This document shows positions 24,345 to 33,197 of a stretch of DNA of 64,000 nucleotides, in pieces. Each line of letters opens with the position of its first letter. Position 1 is the stretch's first letter. Source of the stretch: a bacterium (lineage in GTDB: Bacteria > Desulfobacterota > Binatia > Binatales > Binataceae); the NCBI GenBank assembly GCA_014896235.1, contig JADBKU010000010.1:1-64000 (forward strand), written 5' to 3'. The notes under the pieces are model-generated. The model was not told where the DNA came from. It saw nothing but the letters and a program-made list of their open reading frames with translations, and did no database searches. A program made the position numbers and the translations under genes.

Positions 24345-25565
24345 ATGGACACGGTGGCCGGTAATTCTCTGGAAGACGCATTCCGCCAAATTCGCGCGGG
24401 CAAGATGGTCGTCATGGTCTCGGACGACAGCGAAAACGGCGAAGGCGATCTGGTGATGGCGGCGGAAAAGGTCACGCCCGCGCACGTCAACTTCATGGTG
24501 ATTCACGGGCGCGGGGTGGTTTCGGTCGCGCTGCCGGAAAAGCGGATGCGCGAGCTTGGCATTCCGCTGGTGCCGTCGAGCCAGGGCGACGATTTCGCTG
24601 AGCCGGCCGGCGCGTTGGTGGAAGCGCGCGAGGGCGTGACCACCGGAATTTCGGCCAACGATCGGGCGCGCACGATCCAGGTGCTGGCGTCGGACAAATC
24701 GGGTCCGGAAGACCTCGTGATGCCCGGCCACGTGCTGCCGCTGATGGCGTTGAGCGGCGGCGTGATGATGCGGATCGGGCGGGCCGAAGGCGCGGTCGAT
24801 CTGGCGCGCGCCGCCGGGATGCGGCCGGTCGCCGCCAGCTGCGCGATTCTGCGCGAGGACGGCGAGGCGGCGCGGATGGCGGAATTGCGCGAATTCGCCG
24901 CGACGCACGATTTGCCGATCTGCTTTATCCGCGATCTGGTGTCATACCGGCTCAAGCACGAGATTCTTGTGCAGCGCGTCGGCGAAAGCCCCTTCGCGCT
25001 CGCGGGCGGCGAGCTGCAGGCGATCGTTTTTCGCAACGTGGTGGACGGCCGCGAGCATCTGGCGCTGGTCAAGGGCGCCGTCGGCAACGGGCGTCCGGCG
25101 CTCGTGCGAATCCATTCGGAATGCCTGACGGGAGACGTGTTCGGATCGAACCGATGCGACTGCGGCGCGCAGCTTGCGGAATCGATTCGGCGCATTCTGG
25201 CCGCCGAGGCCGGAGTGATAATTTATTTGCATCAGGAAGGGCGCGGCATCGGGCTCGGCAACAAGATTCGCGCGTACGCGCTGCAGGATCAGGGACTCGA
25301 CACGGTCGAGGCGAATCTCGAGCTGGGATTCAAGGAGGATCTGCGCGACTACGGCATCGGGGCGCAGATCCTGCGCGACCTAGGCGTCGGCGAAGTCCGC
25401 TTGCTGACCAACAATCCGCACAAAATCGAGAGTCTCCAGCGTTACGGCGTGACGGTCGCGCGCGAACCGCTCGAAGTGCCGGCGCATCGGGGCAATATCG
25501 AATATCTCAGAACCAAGAAGGAAAAACTCGGCCATCTGTTCACCCAGCTCAAGGTCGTTACCTGA
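24345..25565 (+). CDS. ribBA: Bifunctional DHBP synthase/GTP cyclohydrolase II
   Basis: A 406-residue fusion supplying both riboflavin precursors. The RibA half is canonical: VRIHSECLTGDVFGSNRCDC with the zinc cysteines, HQEGRGIGLGNKIRAYALQD and LLTNNPHKIESLQRYGV. The RibB half (~1-205) has the general fold signals VNFMVIHGRGVVSVAL and PGHVLPLMALSGGVM. However, the substrate-loop signature, normally D-R-E-N-E-G-D, reads DDSENGEGD at 27-35: Ser replaces Arg and a Gly is inserted. RibB activity is therefore less certain than RibA activity. The ATG at 24345 is preferred over TTG 24336. No FMN riboswitch is visible in the 79-nt spacer from ribD. Confidence 0.92.
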   Translation: MDTVAGNSLEDAFRQIRAGKMVVMVSDDSENGEGDLVMAAEKVTPAHVNFMVIHGRGVVSVALPEKRMRELGIPLVPSSQGDDFAEPAGALVEAREGVTTGISANDRARTIQVLASDKSGPEDLVMPGHVLPLMALSGGVMMRIGRAEGAVDLARAAGMRPVAASCAILREDGEAARMAELREFAATHDLPICFIRDLVSYRLKHEILVQRVGESPFALAGGELQAIVFRNVVDGREHLALVKGAVGNGRPALVRIHSECLTGDVFGSNRCDCGAQLAESIRRILAAEAGVIIYLHQEGRGIGLGNKIRAYALQDQGLDTVEANLELGFKEDLRDYGIGAQILRDLGVGEVRLLTNNPHKIESLQRYGVTVAREPLEVPAHRGNIEYLRTKKEKLGHLFTQLKVVT

Positions 25566-25620
25566 GGGGTGCGCGGCGGCGCCGGTTCGCGGCGCGGCGC
25601 GAAAGGCAGGGCCCGGAATC

Positions 25621-25899
25621 ATGAAGCTTGTCGAATTGGATGAAGGTGTGCGAACCGAATTGCTCGACGAGATTGCGACGCTCGGCGCAATTTGCGCGTT
25701 GCGCGCATGGGATCGGACGCATCGGGCGCCGGCGCTGTTGTACCGGCGGATGACCGACGAGGACGAACGCGATTTCAATGAAGTGCTCGCGGCCTATGGC
25801 GTCGAGTACGATCCAATGCTGAAAGCGGTGTTTTGGGCTGGAGCGGCCGGCGAAGACGAAGGATTGGCGGCGCTGATTCAGCGCGAGCGCGGCAACTGA
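25621..25899 (+). CDS. Small hypothetical protein in the usual ribH position
   Basis: A 92-residue acidic protein (MKLVELDEGVRTELLDEIAT to LAALIQRERGN) that I do not recognise. It has a predicted mostly helical character with no signal peptide, membrane segment or cysteine cluster; one Cys is in LGAICALRAW. It lies between ribBA and nusB, where ribH (lumazine synthase) is usually found, but shares nothing visible with RibH (about 155 residues). Its spacing of 55 nt and 30 nt to its neighbours and codon use like theirs support a real gene in the same transcript. Confidence 0.65.
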   Translation: MKLVELDEGVRTELLDEIATLGAICALRAWDRTHRAPALLYRRMTDEDERDFNEVLAAYGVEYDPMLKAVFWAGAAGEDEGLAALIQRERGN

Positions 25900-25929
25900 A
25901 GATTTCCGGAGCGAGGACCTTGAATCGTC

Positions 25930-26382
25930 ATGGGCGCGCGGCATAGCGGACGTCAAATCGCGCTGCAGGCGCTTTATCAGATCGACCTGCGCGGCGGCGC
26001 GTCGAACGACGATCTGGCGCTTTTTTTCGAGGCCTTCGCCGGCGACGACGGGGCGCGCAGATTCGCCCGCGAATTGGTCGATGGCGTGCGCGCGCACAGC
26101 GCGGCGCTCGACCGGGAAATCGCCGCCGCCCTTGAACACTGGTCGATCGGCAGGCTCTCGCGGATCGATCACAATATCCTGCGGCTTGCGCTCTACGAAC
26201 TGCTCCACCTGGACGACGTGCCGGCGCGGGTGTCGATCGACGAGGCGATCGAACTGGCCAAGACCTACGGCGATCGCGACTCGGGCCGCTTCGTCAACGG
26301 GGTGCTCGACCATTTGGCCGCCCGCCTCAAACTCAAGGACAAAGGTGAAGAGAGCAATCCGGCAAAGCTCGGCGCGGTCTGA
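25930..26382 (+). CDS. nusB: Transcription antitermination factor NusB
   Basis: A 150-residue all-helical RNA-binding factor that with NusE (S10) binds boxA of rRNA leaders. Typical blocks are GARHSGRQIALQALYQIDLR near the N-terminus, LSRIDHNILRLALYELLHL and VSIDEAIELAKTYGDRDSGR, then FVNGVLDHLA. The position after rib genes is common in proteobacteria. The lptE start lies inside its last 38 bases in another frame, so the two are likely translationally coupled. Confidence 0.94.
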   Translation: MGARHSGRQIALQALYQIDLRGGASNDDLALFFEAFAGDDGARRFARELVDGVRAHSAALDREIAAALEHWSIGRLSRIDHNILRLALYELLHLDDVPARVSIDEAIELAKTYGDRDSGRFVNGVLDHLAARLKLKDKGEESNPAKLGAV

Positions 26383-26980
26383 GCGCGCCGCGCGCCGCGC
26401 TTTCGGCGCGGTCGTCTCGGCGCTTGCGATCGCGCTTGCGGGATGCGGTTATCATTTCGCGGCTCAGGGCAGCGCCCTGCCATCGGGCGCAAGGACTATT
26501 TACGTCGAACGCTTTGGCAATCGCACCCGCGTAACCGGCGTCAACGACGTTTTCATGCGTTACCTCAAGGACGAAATCTCCAATCACAAGCGGCTGCAAA
26601 TCGTCGACAGTCCACAGGATGCCGATCTGATGCTGACCGGCGACATAACTTTCGACGATTCGCTGCCGGTCGCTTTCAACGCCGCCGCCGAACCGACGCT
26701 GTACACCGGTTCGATTAGCGCCGCGGCCGCGCTGATCGACGAGCATACGCACAAAGTGCTCTGGAGTTCGCGCGGAATCAGCGCGTCGCAAAATTTCCCG
26801 GTGGTCGCGGGCGCCGCGGTTACGACCTCGCCGTACTTTCTGCAGCAAAACCTGCGCTCCCAGGATATCGCGCAGATGCCCGACATCCAGGTGGCGCAGA
26901 CTCAGGAGGCGACCGCACAAAGTCAGGAGATGCAGTTTCTGGCGCAAAACCTGTACGACTCGATGAGTGAAGGTTTTTAG
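26345..26980 (+). CDS. lptE: LPS-assembly lipoprotein LptE
   Basis: A 211-residue lipoprotein starting at a GTG (26345) preceded by AAGGA at optimal spacing, inside the end of nusB. The signal peptide carries a lipobox, AIALAGC with the acylated Cys34, followed by GYHFAAQGSALPSGARTIYV. The sequence YVERFGNRTRVTGVNDVFMR, the DADLMLTGDITF strand and the NFPVVAGAAV region match the LptE/RlpB family. LptE plugs the LptD barrel in the outer membrane, so the organism makes LPS. lptE-holA order is conserved in many Gram-negatives. Confidence 0.87.
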   Translation: MKRAIRQSSARSERAARRAFGAVVSALAIALAGCGYHFAAQGSALPSGARTIYVERFGNRTRVTGVNDVFMRYLKDEISNHKRLQIVDSPQDADLMLTGDITFDDSLPVAFNAAAEPTLYTGSISAAAALIDEHTHKVLWSSRGISASQNFPVVAGAAVTTSPYFLQQNLRSQDIAQMPDIQVAQTQEATAQSQEMQFLAQNLYDSMSEGF

Positions 26981-27030
26981 GCCGCGTTGCTTAACGCGAC
27001 GCCTCTAAATCACCGCGTTGCCGACGACCG

Positions 27031-28086
27031 ATGGCTTCCGAAAATGCGCTGGGTTTTCTGCGTGCCGCCGAGCGCGCAGCGCCGGCGGTGGTTTTGATCG
27101 CCGGTCCGCAGGAATTCCTGCGCGAGTATGTGCTTGACCTGCTGCGTGAACGCGCGGCACGCGACGGCTTCGGCTTGCGCTCATTTCAAATCGCGGGCGC
27201 CGACGGCTTCGGCGCGGCGGTCGCGGAGCTCGAAGGCGCCGACCTGTTCGCGCCGCGCCGCTTCGTCGTGGGCCGGGTGATGCGCGCATATCGGGAGCGC
27301 GCAAGCGACGGCGATGAAGCGTCAGAATCGCCAGGCGGCCGGGCGGGGCGCGCCGGCGGCGAGGCCGCGCTCGGCGCCGCGCTCGAACGGCTTTCCGCCA
27401 GCGTGCGCGCGGCGCTTCTCTATGAACGCGACACGATGCCGGCGAAGCTCAAGCGCGTGGTTGAGAAGGTGGGGCTGACGATCAATTGTCCGCGGCCGTT
27501 CGACAATCAGCTCGGCCAATATGCAGAGTTGTTCGCGCGGCGGCTTGGGCTGAGGCTCGCGCCGGACGCGATCGACGTGCTGGTCGGACGGCACGGCGCC
27601 GATCTCTCCGGAATCGCCAACGCGCTTGCGCGCGCCGCGATTCATGCGGAAAAGGGCGGACGGATCGACAGATCGGCGCTGGGCGAAGCCGCGGGCCGCC
27701 GCACGCCGGAACCGTTCGAACTTGCCGAGAGCATCGCGCGCGGCCGCGGCGCCGAAGCGGTCGCGATTTTCGATCGGGCGGTGGCGTCGGGCCGCGATCC
27801 GATCGAATTGTTGGGCGTCGAGATTATTCCCACGATGCGGCGGATGCTGGCGGCGGCGTCGCTTCTCGAACAGCGCAAGAATGCCGCCGAAGTCGCCCAT
27901 GTCCTGGGTTTGCCGCCGTCGAGTCCGCTGGTGACGCGCGCGATCGACGGCGCTCGCCGTTTCGGCGCGATGCGTCTGTTCGCGGCGCATCGCCGCGCCT
28001 GTCAGCTCGACGCCGGCTTCAAGAACGGAACGCTGCGGGAGCGGGAGGCGGCGATCGGCGGCTTGTTGCTCGAACTGGGCGCATAA
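27031..28086 (+). CDS. holA: DNA polymerase III delta subunit
   Basis: A 351-residue clamp-loader subunit that opens the beta sliding clamp. The N-terminal part (APAVVLIAGPQEFLREYVLD, then FQIAGADGFGAAVAELEGAD, LFAPRRFVVGRVM) is the HolA start. The C-terminal collar domain has PFELAESIARGRGAEAVAIF and LLGVEIIPTMRRML. An inserted Gly/Ser/Glu stretch near 90-115 (RASDGDEASESPGGRAGRAG) is unusual but not disruptive. It follows lptE by 50 nt and is the last gene of the plus-strand run that starts at 18499; rpsT converges on it. Confidence 0.9.
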   Translation: MASENALGFLRAAERAAPAVVLIAGPQEFLREYVLDLLRERAARDGFGLRSFQIAGADGFGAAVAELEGADLFAPRRFVVGRVMRAYRERASDGDEASESPGGRAGRAGGEAALGAALERLSASVRAALLYERDTMPAKLKRVVEKVGLTINCPRPFDNQLGQYAELFARRLGLRLAPDAIDVLVGRHGADLSGIANALARAAIHAEKGGRIDRSALGEAAGRRTPEPFELAESIARGRGAEAVAIFDRAVASGRDPIELLGVEIIPTMRRMLAAASLLEQRKNAAEVAHVLGLPPSSPLVTRAIDGARRFGAMRLFAAHRRACQLDAGFKNGTLREREAAIGGLLLELGA

Positions 28087-28149
28087 GCGGCGCGCGCAAT
28101 CCTCCGTCCGGACGACGCGCGCGTCGCGAAAATCAATGACGGAAATGTT

Positions 28150-28452
28150 TCAGGCGCTCGGTTGCGCCGCCGGAGCGGCGTGATGCGCTTTGTGAAGCTG
28201 GCGGGAAAGCCGCGCGATTTTACGCGAGGCGGTGTTTTTCGGCAGCGCGCCCTTGGTCGCGGCTTTATTGAGCGCTTTCATCGCCTGGCGCAGGGCGGTC
28301 TCGGCGGCCTGCGCGTCGCTTCCCGCGATCGCTTCCTGAGCGTTCTTGGCGGCCGTGCGCACGCGCGTTTTGATTGCACGGTTGCGCGCCTGGCGCTTGA
28401 GGTTCTGGCGATGGCGCTTGCGAGCCGACGGATGGTCTGGAATATGCGGCAT
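28150..28452 (-). CDS. rpsT: 30S ribosomal protein S20
   Basis: A 100-residue basic helical protein: MPHIPDHPSARKRHRQNLKR, QARNRAIKTRVRTAAKNAQE, KGALPKNTASRKIARLSRQL. S20 binds 16S rRNA helices in the body of the small subunit. An Ala/Pro-rich tail extends slightly past the usual end. It is transcribed against holA, and rpsT/holA proximity is frequent. A TTGACC on the minus strand at 28490-28485 could be its -35 element, but no good -10 follows. Confidence 0.95.
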   Translation of the reverse strand: MPHIPDHPSARKRHRQNLKRQARNRAIKTRVRTAAKNAQEAIAGSDAQAAETALRQAMKALNKAATKGALPKNTASRKIARLSRQLHKAHHAAPAAQPSA

Positions 28453-28507
28453 AACTAGAATTAACTAACAGCCGGTTCGCGCCCGGTCAACGGGGGCGGA
28501 ACGGCTG

Positions 28508-29311
28508 CTAATCTTCGGTTTCGGCGCGTTTCGCTTCGCACCAGAGCGCGTCGAGCCGCTCGGGCGGGAGCGTACGCAAATCGAGTCCGCGCGCCGCCGC
28601 GATGCGTTCGACCCGGCCGAAGCGGGCGACGAACTTGTCGCACGCACGGCGCAGCGTCTCTTCGGCGCGATAGCCGATGAACCGGGGCGCGTTCGCCAGC
28701 GCGAGCATCATGTCGCCGATCTCGGCCGCCGCGCCGGCCAGATCGTCGGCGGCAAGGGCGCCTTCGACCTCATCCATCTCCTCGCGCACCTTCGCGAGCA
28801 CCGCATGGATATCCCGCCAATCCATTCCGGCTTCGCGCGCCCGCGCCCCCAGTTTTTCGGCGCGGGTGAGGGATGGCAGCGATCGGGCGACGCCGTCGAG
28901 GGCGGATTTGGCGCCTGCGGCGGCGCGTTCGGCCTGTTTGATCCGCTCCCAATTCGCGACGACTTCGGATGACGTCGCGGCTTGCGCGTCGGCGTAAACG
29001 TGCGGATGGCGCCGGACGAGCTTGTCCGCCGCCGCGCGCATCACCTGCGCGATCATGAAGCGCGCGCCCTCTTCAGCGATCGCGCCGATCGCCAGCGCCT
29101 GCGCGATTACGTCGCCGAGTTCGTCAACGATCGCCGGCGTGGAATCGCGTTCGACCGCGTCGAGGCATTCGTAAGCCTCTTCGACCAGATGGCGGCCAAG
29201 GCTTGCGATGGTCTGTTCGCGATCCCACGGGCAGCGGCGGCGCAGCTCGCGGATTATGCCGAAAAGACGAGAAAATTCCCGCGCGGCGGCGTCGTCAGCA
29301 GCGTCGGCCAT
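28508..29311 (-). CDS. mazG: Nucleoside triphosphate pyrophosphohydrolase MazG
   Basis: A 267-residue tandem MazG protein of E. coli-like length that hydrolyses NTPs/dNTPs to NMP and PPi. The first domain has the signature RCPWDREQTIASLGRHLVEE, then AYECLDAVERDS and IVDELGDVIAQ with the E-E-x-x-E and E-x-x-D metal ligands. The second has VREEMDEVEGALAADD and EIGDMMLALANAPRF. It may limit mutagenic or aberrant nucleotides or moderate (p)ppGpp. It lies between the esterase gene and rpsT on the same strand. Confidence 0.93.
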   Translation of the reverse strand: MADAADDAAAREFSRLFGIIRELRRRCPWDREQTIASLGRHLVEEAYECLDAVERDSTPAIVDELGDVIAQALAIGAIAEEGARFMIAQVMRAAADKLVRRHPHVYADAQAATSSEVVANWERIKQAERAAAGAKSALDGVARSLPSLTRAEKLGARAREAGMDWRDIHAVLAKVREEMDEVEGALAADDLAGAAAEIGDMMLALANAPRFIGYRAEETLRRACDKFVARFGRVERIAAARGLDLRTLPPERLDALWCEAKRAETED

Positions 29312-29352
29312 AGCTGCAAAATAGCATGGCGGGCAAGGCGAAGAAGCTCCGC

Positions 29353-30009
29353 CTAAGCGCCGCGGCGCATCACGCGTTCTTCAAGAAAACGCGAAAGGTC
29401 GCGGATGCCGTCGGCGGAAACTTCGTGACCGCAATCATATTCGCGCGCGGTCACGTCGATGCCCAGGCCGCGCAGCGCCTCGACCGATTTGCGCGCGCGC
29501 GCGATTTCGATCGCCTGATCGGCGCGTCCGTGCTGCACCAGCGCCGGCATCCGGCCCAGCGCGTCGCGGTCGCCGGCCAGTCCGGCAAGCCGTTCCGGGA
29601 AGGCGGTCGAGATCCCGACCAGCGCCGCGAACCGTTCCGGCCAGCGCAGGGCGAGATTGTAAGCCATCATTCCGCCCTGACTGAAACCGGCGGCGACGAC
29701 GCGGGCGCGATCGACGGGGTAGCGCGCGCACGCTTCGTCGATAAACTCGCTCAATGTGGCGACGGCGGCGTCGACTTTTTCGGGATCGGGTTGCGAACCG
29801 GGCCGCATCGAATACCATCCGTAGCCGTTGACCGCGCCGATCTCGACTTCCACTTCTCCCTGCGGGCAGATTACCAGGAAGCTCCCGCCGGCGATGAACG
29901 GCGCGAGTCCCTGCAAGTCCATCGCGTTGGAGCCCCATCCATGCATCGCGAAAATTGTCGGAAAAGGCCCGCTCCCCGCGGGCTCGTAGGCGCAGTGGAC
30001 AAGTTTCAT
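29353..30009 (-). CDS. Alpha/beta hydrolase, phospholipase/carboxylesterase family
   Basis: A 218-residue serine hydrolase of the Abhydrolase_2 type. The start at 30009 (MKLVHCAYEPAGSG) is chosen because GGAGG precedes it at good spacing and the 60 codons upstream look non-coding. The nucleophile serine is in AAGFSQGGMMAYNLALRWPE, the acid in LVQHGRADQAIE and the histidine in YDCGHEVSADGI. The oxyanion region is AMHGWGSNAMDLQGL. Family members cleave small esters or deacylate lipids and proteins; the substrate here is unknown. There is no signal peptide, so it is cytoplasmic. Confidence 0.87.
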   Translation of the reverse strand: MKLVHCAYEPAGSGPFPTIFAMHGWGSNAMDLQGLAPFIAGGSFLVICPQGEVEVEIGAVNGYGWYSMRPGSQPDPEKVDAAVATLSEFIDEACARYPVDRARVVAAGFSQGGMMAYNLALRWPERFAALVGISTAFPERLAGLAGDRDALGRMPALVQHGRADQAIEIARARKSVEALRGLGIDVTAREYDCGHEVSADGIRDLSRFLEERVMRRGA

Positions 30010-30140
30010 CGGAAGAAGCCTCCGGGAGCGCATCTTAGACCCGGCCCGGACAGATCCGCCAGCGAAACGATCGTTAATCGTCACGCCGTCCGGCCTCCGG
30101 CGTTCATCTCCGCCGGCTGGTGCGCTAGCCTGCCCGAAGC

Positions 30141-33100
30141 ATGCGGCGTTGGGGTGCGGAAGGCGGCGTGAGCCGGAAGAAAATTTCATCGGTGTTCATA
30201 CAGGATCGATTGGCGCGGCGATCGGCGCGGGTGGGTCTCTTAATCGTTGGCGGAATCGTCGCGTCAACGGCGAGCGCGCTCGCGGACGCGGGCGATGCTG
30301 ATGGCATCACGGGCAAGAGCGCCGGGGTCGCCGCCGGGCTAATCCTGGCCGCGCTGATTCTTTACGGATTATGGCTGCTGGCCGTTCCGCTGCTTCGGGC
30401 TGACGATCGCGGACCGTACCGGGCGCTGGCGGTGCTGGCCGCGTTGTTCGCGATCAAGGCGCCGATGCTGTTTCTTACGCACGGTTTTGCGACCGATATC
30501 GGCACGTTCGAGTCATGGGCGCTCAGAATCGCGACGCTGGGTCCCGCCCACGCCTATTCGCAAGGCTATTTCCTCGATTATCCGCCCGGCTATCTCTATT
30601 GGTTGTGGGCGGCGGGCGCGGCGGCGCGAGCGTTTGGCGCGACCGATGGCGCGTGGCTCAAGGTCTGGATCGAGACGCCGCCGCTGGTCGGCGACCTGCT
30701 GCTGGCTTTGGCTGTCTTTCTTTTCGTGCGCCGGATGAACCGGCCGCGCTCGGCGTGGGCCGCGATGCTTCTGGTCGCGCTCAACCCGGCGTTTCTGTTC
30801 GATTCAGTCGTATGGGGCGAGAACGACGCTCCGTTGGCGCTGGCGATGTTTCTCAGCGCGGCGCTAATGGCGGACGGCGAATTTGAAATGGGATGGGGCG
30901 TCGCGGCGCTGGCGGCGTTGATGAAGCCGCAGGGGCTGATGTTGCTGCCGGTGCTGGGAATCTGGACGCTGCTGCATTTCGACGTGCGGCGATGGTGGCG
31001 GGCGGCGCTGGCTTTCGGAGCGGTTGTCATAATCAGCGTGGCGCCGTTCCAATTCGGCCATGGATGGGATTTGCTGCCGCAACTCTATCTATCCGGCGCC
31101 GCCTATTATCATGAGACTTCGGTAAACGCCTTCAATCTGATGGCGCTGCTGGGCGGCGTGCGGCGGCCGGATTCGACGCTCGTGTTCGGCGTGTCGTGCT
31201 TCACGCTGGGGATGGCGCTGCTGGCGCCTCTTTATCTTTACGCCGTCTGGATTATTTGGCGTTCGCCAAATCAGCGGAATCTGCTCTTCGCCAGCTTTAT
31301 GATCATCTTCGGATGTTTCGTGCTGGCGCCGCGGATGCACGAACGGTATCAGTATGCGGCGCTCGCCTTTGCCGCGCCGCTGGCGATAGCGGAACCGGCG
31401 ATGCTGGCGATCTTCGGACTGCTGACGGTTACCTGCTTCGTAAATCTCGCCTATGTCCTGCATATCTTGAATACCGTGGTTTTTATGAGTCCCAGGGATG
31501 CCGTCGCGATGACCGTCGCCGTGGCGAACGTGGCGATTTTTAGCGCTGCGATCGTCTATGACTCGCGCCGCCATCGCCGACGGGCCGAAGCGAGTGCGCT
31601 GGCGCGGGGCGGCGCCGCGCCGGTCGATCCGGGAGGCGCCAGCGGCGCCGAAGAGTGGCTCGATGCGCGCTTCGGCTGGCTCAAACGCGGCCTCGATTTT
31701 CCGCCGCCGACAAAGGAATTTTTGGCGCCATTCGCGTGGCGCACGCTCGATTCATTGCTTTTGTCTGTGCTGGTCGGCGGCGCAGGTCTGCTGCGTTTCT
31801 GGCATCTCAGTCATCCGCAGGAACTGGTGTTCGACGAAGTGCATTTTGTCGGCCAGGCGCGCCATTACCTGCACCATGAGCGCTTTCTGGATCCCCATCC
31901 GCCGCTCGCGAAGCTGCTTACCGCGTTTGGAATCCTGATGTTCGGCGATCATTCGTGGGCGTGGCGGCTCGGCACGGCGACGCTGGGCACGGCGATGGTC
32001 GGCGTCACCTACTTGCTGGCGCGGCGAATGTTCAAGTCGCGGCTGGCGGCGGTCCTCGCCGCCAGTTTCATCGCGCTAGACGGCTTTTTTATCGTCGATT
32101 CGCGGATTGCGGTAATCGATATCGTTTATCTGACTTTCGCCGCACTTTCCTATTTGTTCTTGTTTCGCTTGATGCAGGATCCGGAGCCGAATCGACGCCT
32201 CCGCAACCTGCTTTTTATGGGGGTCGCGCTCGGCCTTTGTCTGGGATCGAAGCTGTACGTGCCCGGAATAGTCTTTCTGCTGACCGGCGGCTTTGCGCTT
32301 TTCGCCGTGATGCGCCCGGATGGTCCCGGCGCGCCCGCGCTCGATCCGGCCACGCGCAACCGGCGGGCGATCGGCGCCGCGTTCATCCTTGGCTCGCTCG
32401 GCGGAATTTTCTACCTGGCCTGCTTTATTCCGCATTACACGCTCGGATGGTGGGGCGGGATTAGCGACCTGTTCCACTACTACAAAGACGTGATGTGGTA
32501 CGAGAAGAGCGTCTCCACGGCGACTCATCCGTACGCCTCGCCGTGGTGGAGTTGGCCATTGATGCTGCGGCCGGTCGCGTACTGGCAGAACTTTCCCGCC
32601 CACGGAAACATCGTCGCGACCATCTGGGGCGCGGGGAATCCGGTGCTGTGGTGGGGCGTGATTCCCGCGATCACTATCGCGCTGATTCGCGTGCTCGAGC
32701 GGCCCGATATCGTCCGCGCATTTGTCGTCGTGGGTTATTTCGCGTTTTGGGTCATCTGGATTCCAATCGGCCGGATATTGTTCCTCTACCATTACATGCC
32801 GTCGGTATATTTCGGCTATCTGGCGCTGGCGGGAACCATGACCGACTGCTGGCGCGGCGACGCGGAGTGGTGGGAGACGATCGCTTTCCTGTTCGCGCTG
32901 TTCGCGCCGATCGTGATTGGGCTCGGCCATATCGCGTCGGTGATGCAACCCGCGTTCATTCCGGTACGCTATCGGTTGATGGCCGGCGTTCCGATTTGGA
33001 TTGCGCTCGCGCTCGGATGGGCGGCCACGGTACGCAATCGCAAAGCGTGCGGCCGGCTGACTTGTATCGCGTATTTGAGCTGCGCGGCGGCGGCGACCGT

Positions 33101-33197
33101 CTATTTCATGCCGGTATGGCTCGGCACTCCGATCACGCGCGCCGGCTATTACGCGCGGATGTGGTTCCAGGGGCCGGGGCTGAGAAACTGGATTTGA
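30141..33197 (+). CDS. Double GT-C membrane glycosyltransferase with C-terminal protein O-mannosyltransferase domain
   Basis: A 1018-residue polytopic protein made of two GT-C modules. The N-terminal module (~30-490) has about ten membrane segments and a first loop with THGFATDIGTFESWALRIAT and YFLDYPPGYLYWLWAAG, the acidic and Y-P-P-G features of polyprenol-phosphate-sugar-dependent GT-C enzymes. A polar linker (~470-530) follows. The C-terminal module is a PMT/GT39 enzyme: ELVFDEVHFVGQARHYLHHE, RFLDPHPPLAKLLTAFG (the H-P-P-L-x-K motif), FFIVDSRIAVIDIVY, then GWWGGISDLFHYYKDVMWYE and a four-helix C-terminal part. PMTs transfer mannose from polyprenyl-P-mannose to Ser/Thr of exported proteins. 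A start at GTG 30168 is also possible. The frame is open throughout, so the fusion is not an obvious artefact. Confidence 0.82.
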   Translation: MRRWGAEGGVSRKKISSVFIQDRLARRSARVGLLIVGGIVASTASALADAGDADGITGKSAGVAAGLILAALILYGLWLLAVPLLRADDRGPYRALAVLAALFAIKAPMLFLTHGFATDIGTFESWALRIATLGPAHAYSQGYFLDYPPGYLYWLWAAGAAARAFGATDGAWLKVWIETPPLVGDLLLALAVFLFVRRMNRPRSAWAAMLLVALNPAFLFDSVVWGENDAPLALAMFLSAALMADGEFEMGWGVAALAALMKPQGLMLLPVLGIWTLLHFDVRRWWRAALAFGAVVIISVAPFQFGHGWDLLPQLYLSGAAYYHETSVNAFNLMALLGGVRRPDSTLVFGVSCFTLGMALLAPLYLYAVWIIWRSPNQRNLLFASFMIIFGCFVLAPRMHERYQYAALAFAAPLAIAEPAMLAIFGLLTVTCFVNLAYVLHILNTVVFMSPRDAVAMTVAVANVAIFSAAIVYDSRRHRRRAEASALARGGAAPVDPGGASGAEEWLDARFGWLKRGLDFPPPTKEFLAPFAWRTLDSLLLSVLVGGAGLLRFWHLSHPQELVFDEVHFVGQARHYLHHERFLDPHPPLAKLLTAFGILMFGDHSWAWRLGTATLGTAMVGVTYLLARRMFKSRLAAVLAASFIALDGFFIVDSRIAVIDIVYLTFAALSYLFLFRLMQDPEPNRRLRNLLFMGVALGLCLGSKLYVPGIVFLLTGGFALFAVMRPDGPGAPALDPATRNRRAIGAAFILGSLGGIFYLACFIPHYTLGWWGGISDLFHYYKDVMWYEKSVSTATHPYASPWWSWPLMLRPVAYWQNFPAHGNIVATIWGAGNPVLWWGVIPAITIALIRVLERPDIVRAFVVVGYFAFWVIWIPIGRILFLYHYMPSVYFGYLALAGTMTDCWRGDAEWWETIAFLFALFAPIVIGLGHIASVMQPAFIPVRYRLMAGVPIWIALALGWAATVRNRKACGRLTCIAYLSCAAAATVYFMPVWLGTPITRAGYYARMWFQGPGLRNWI

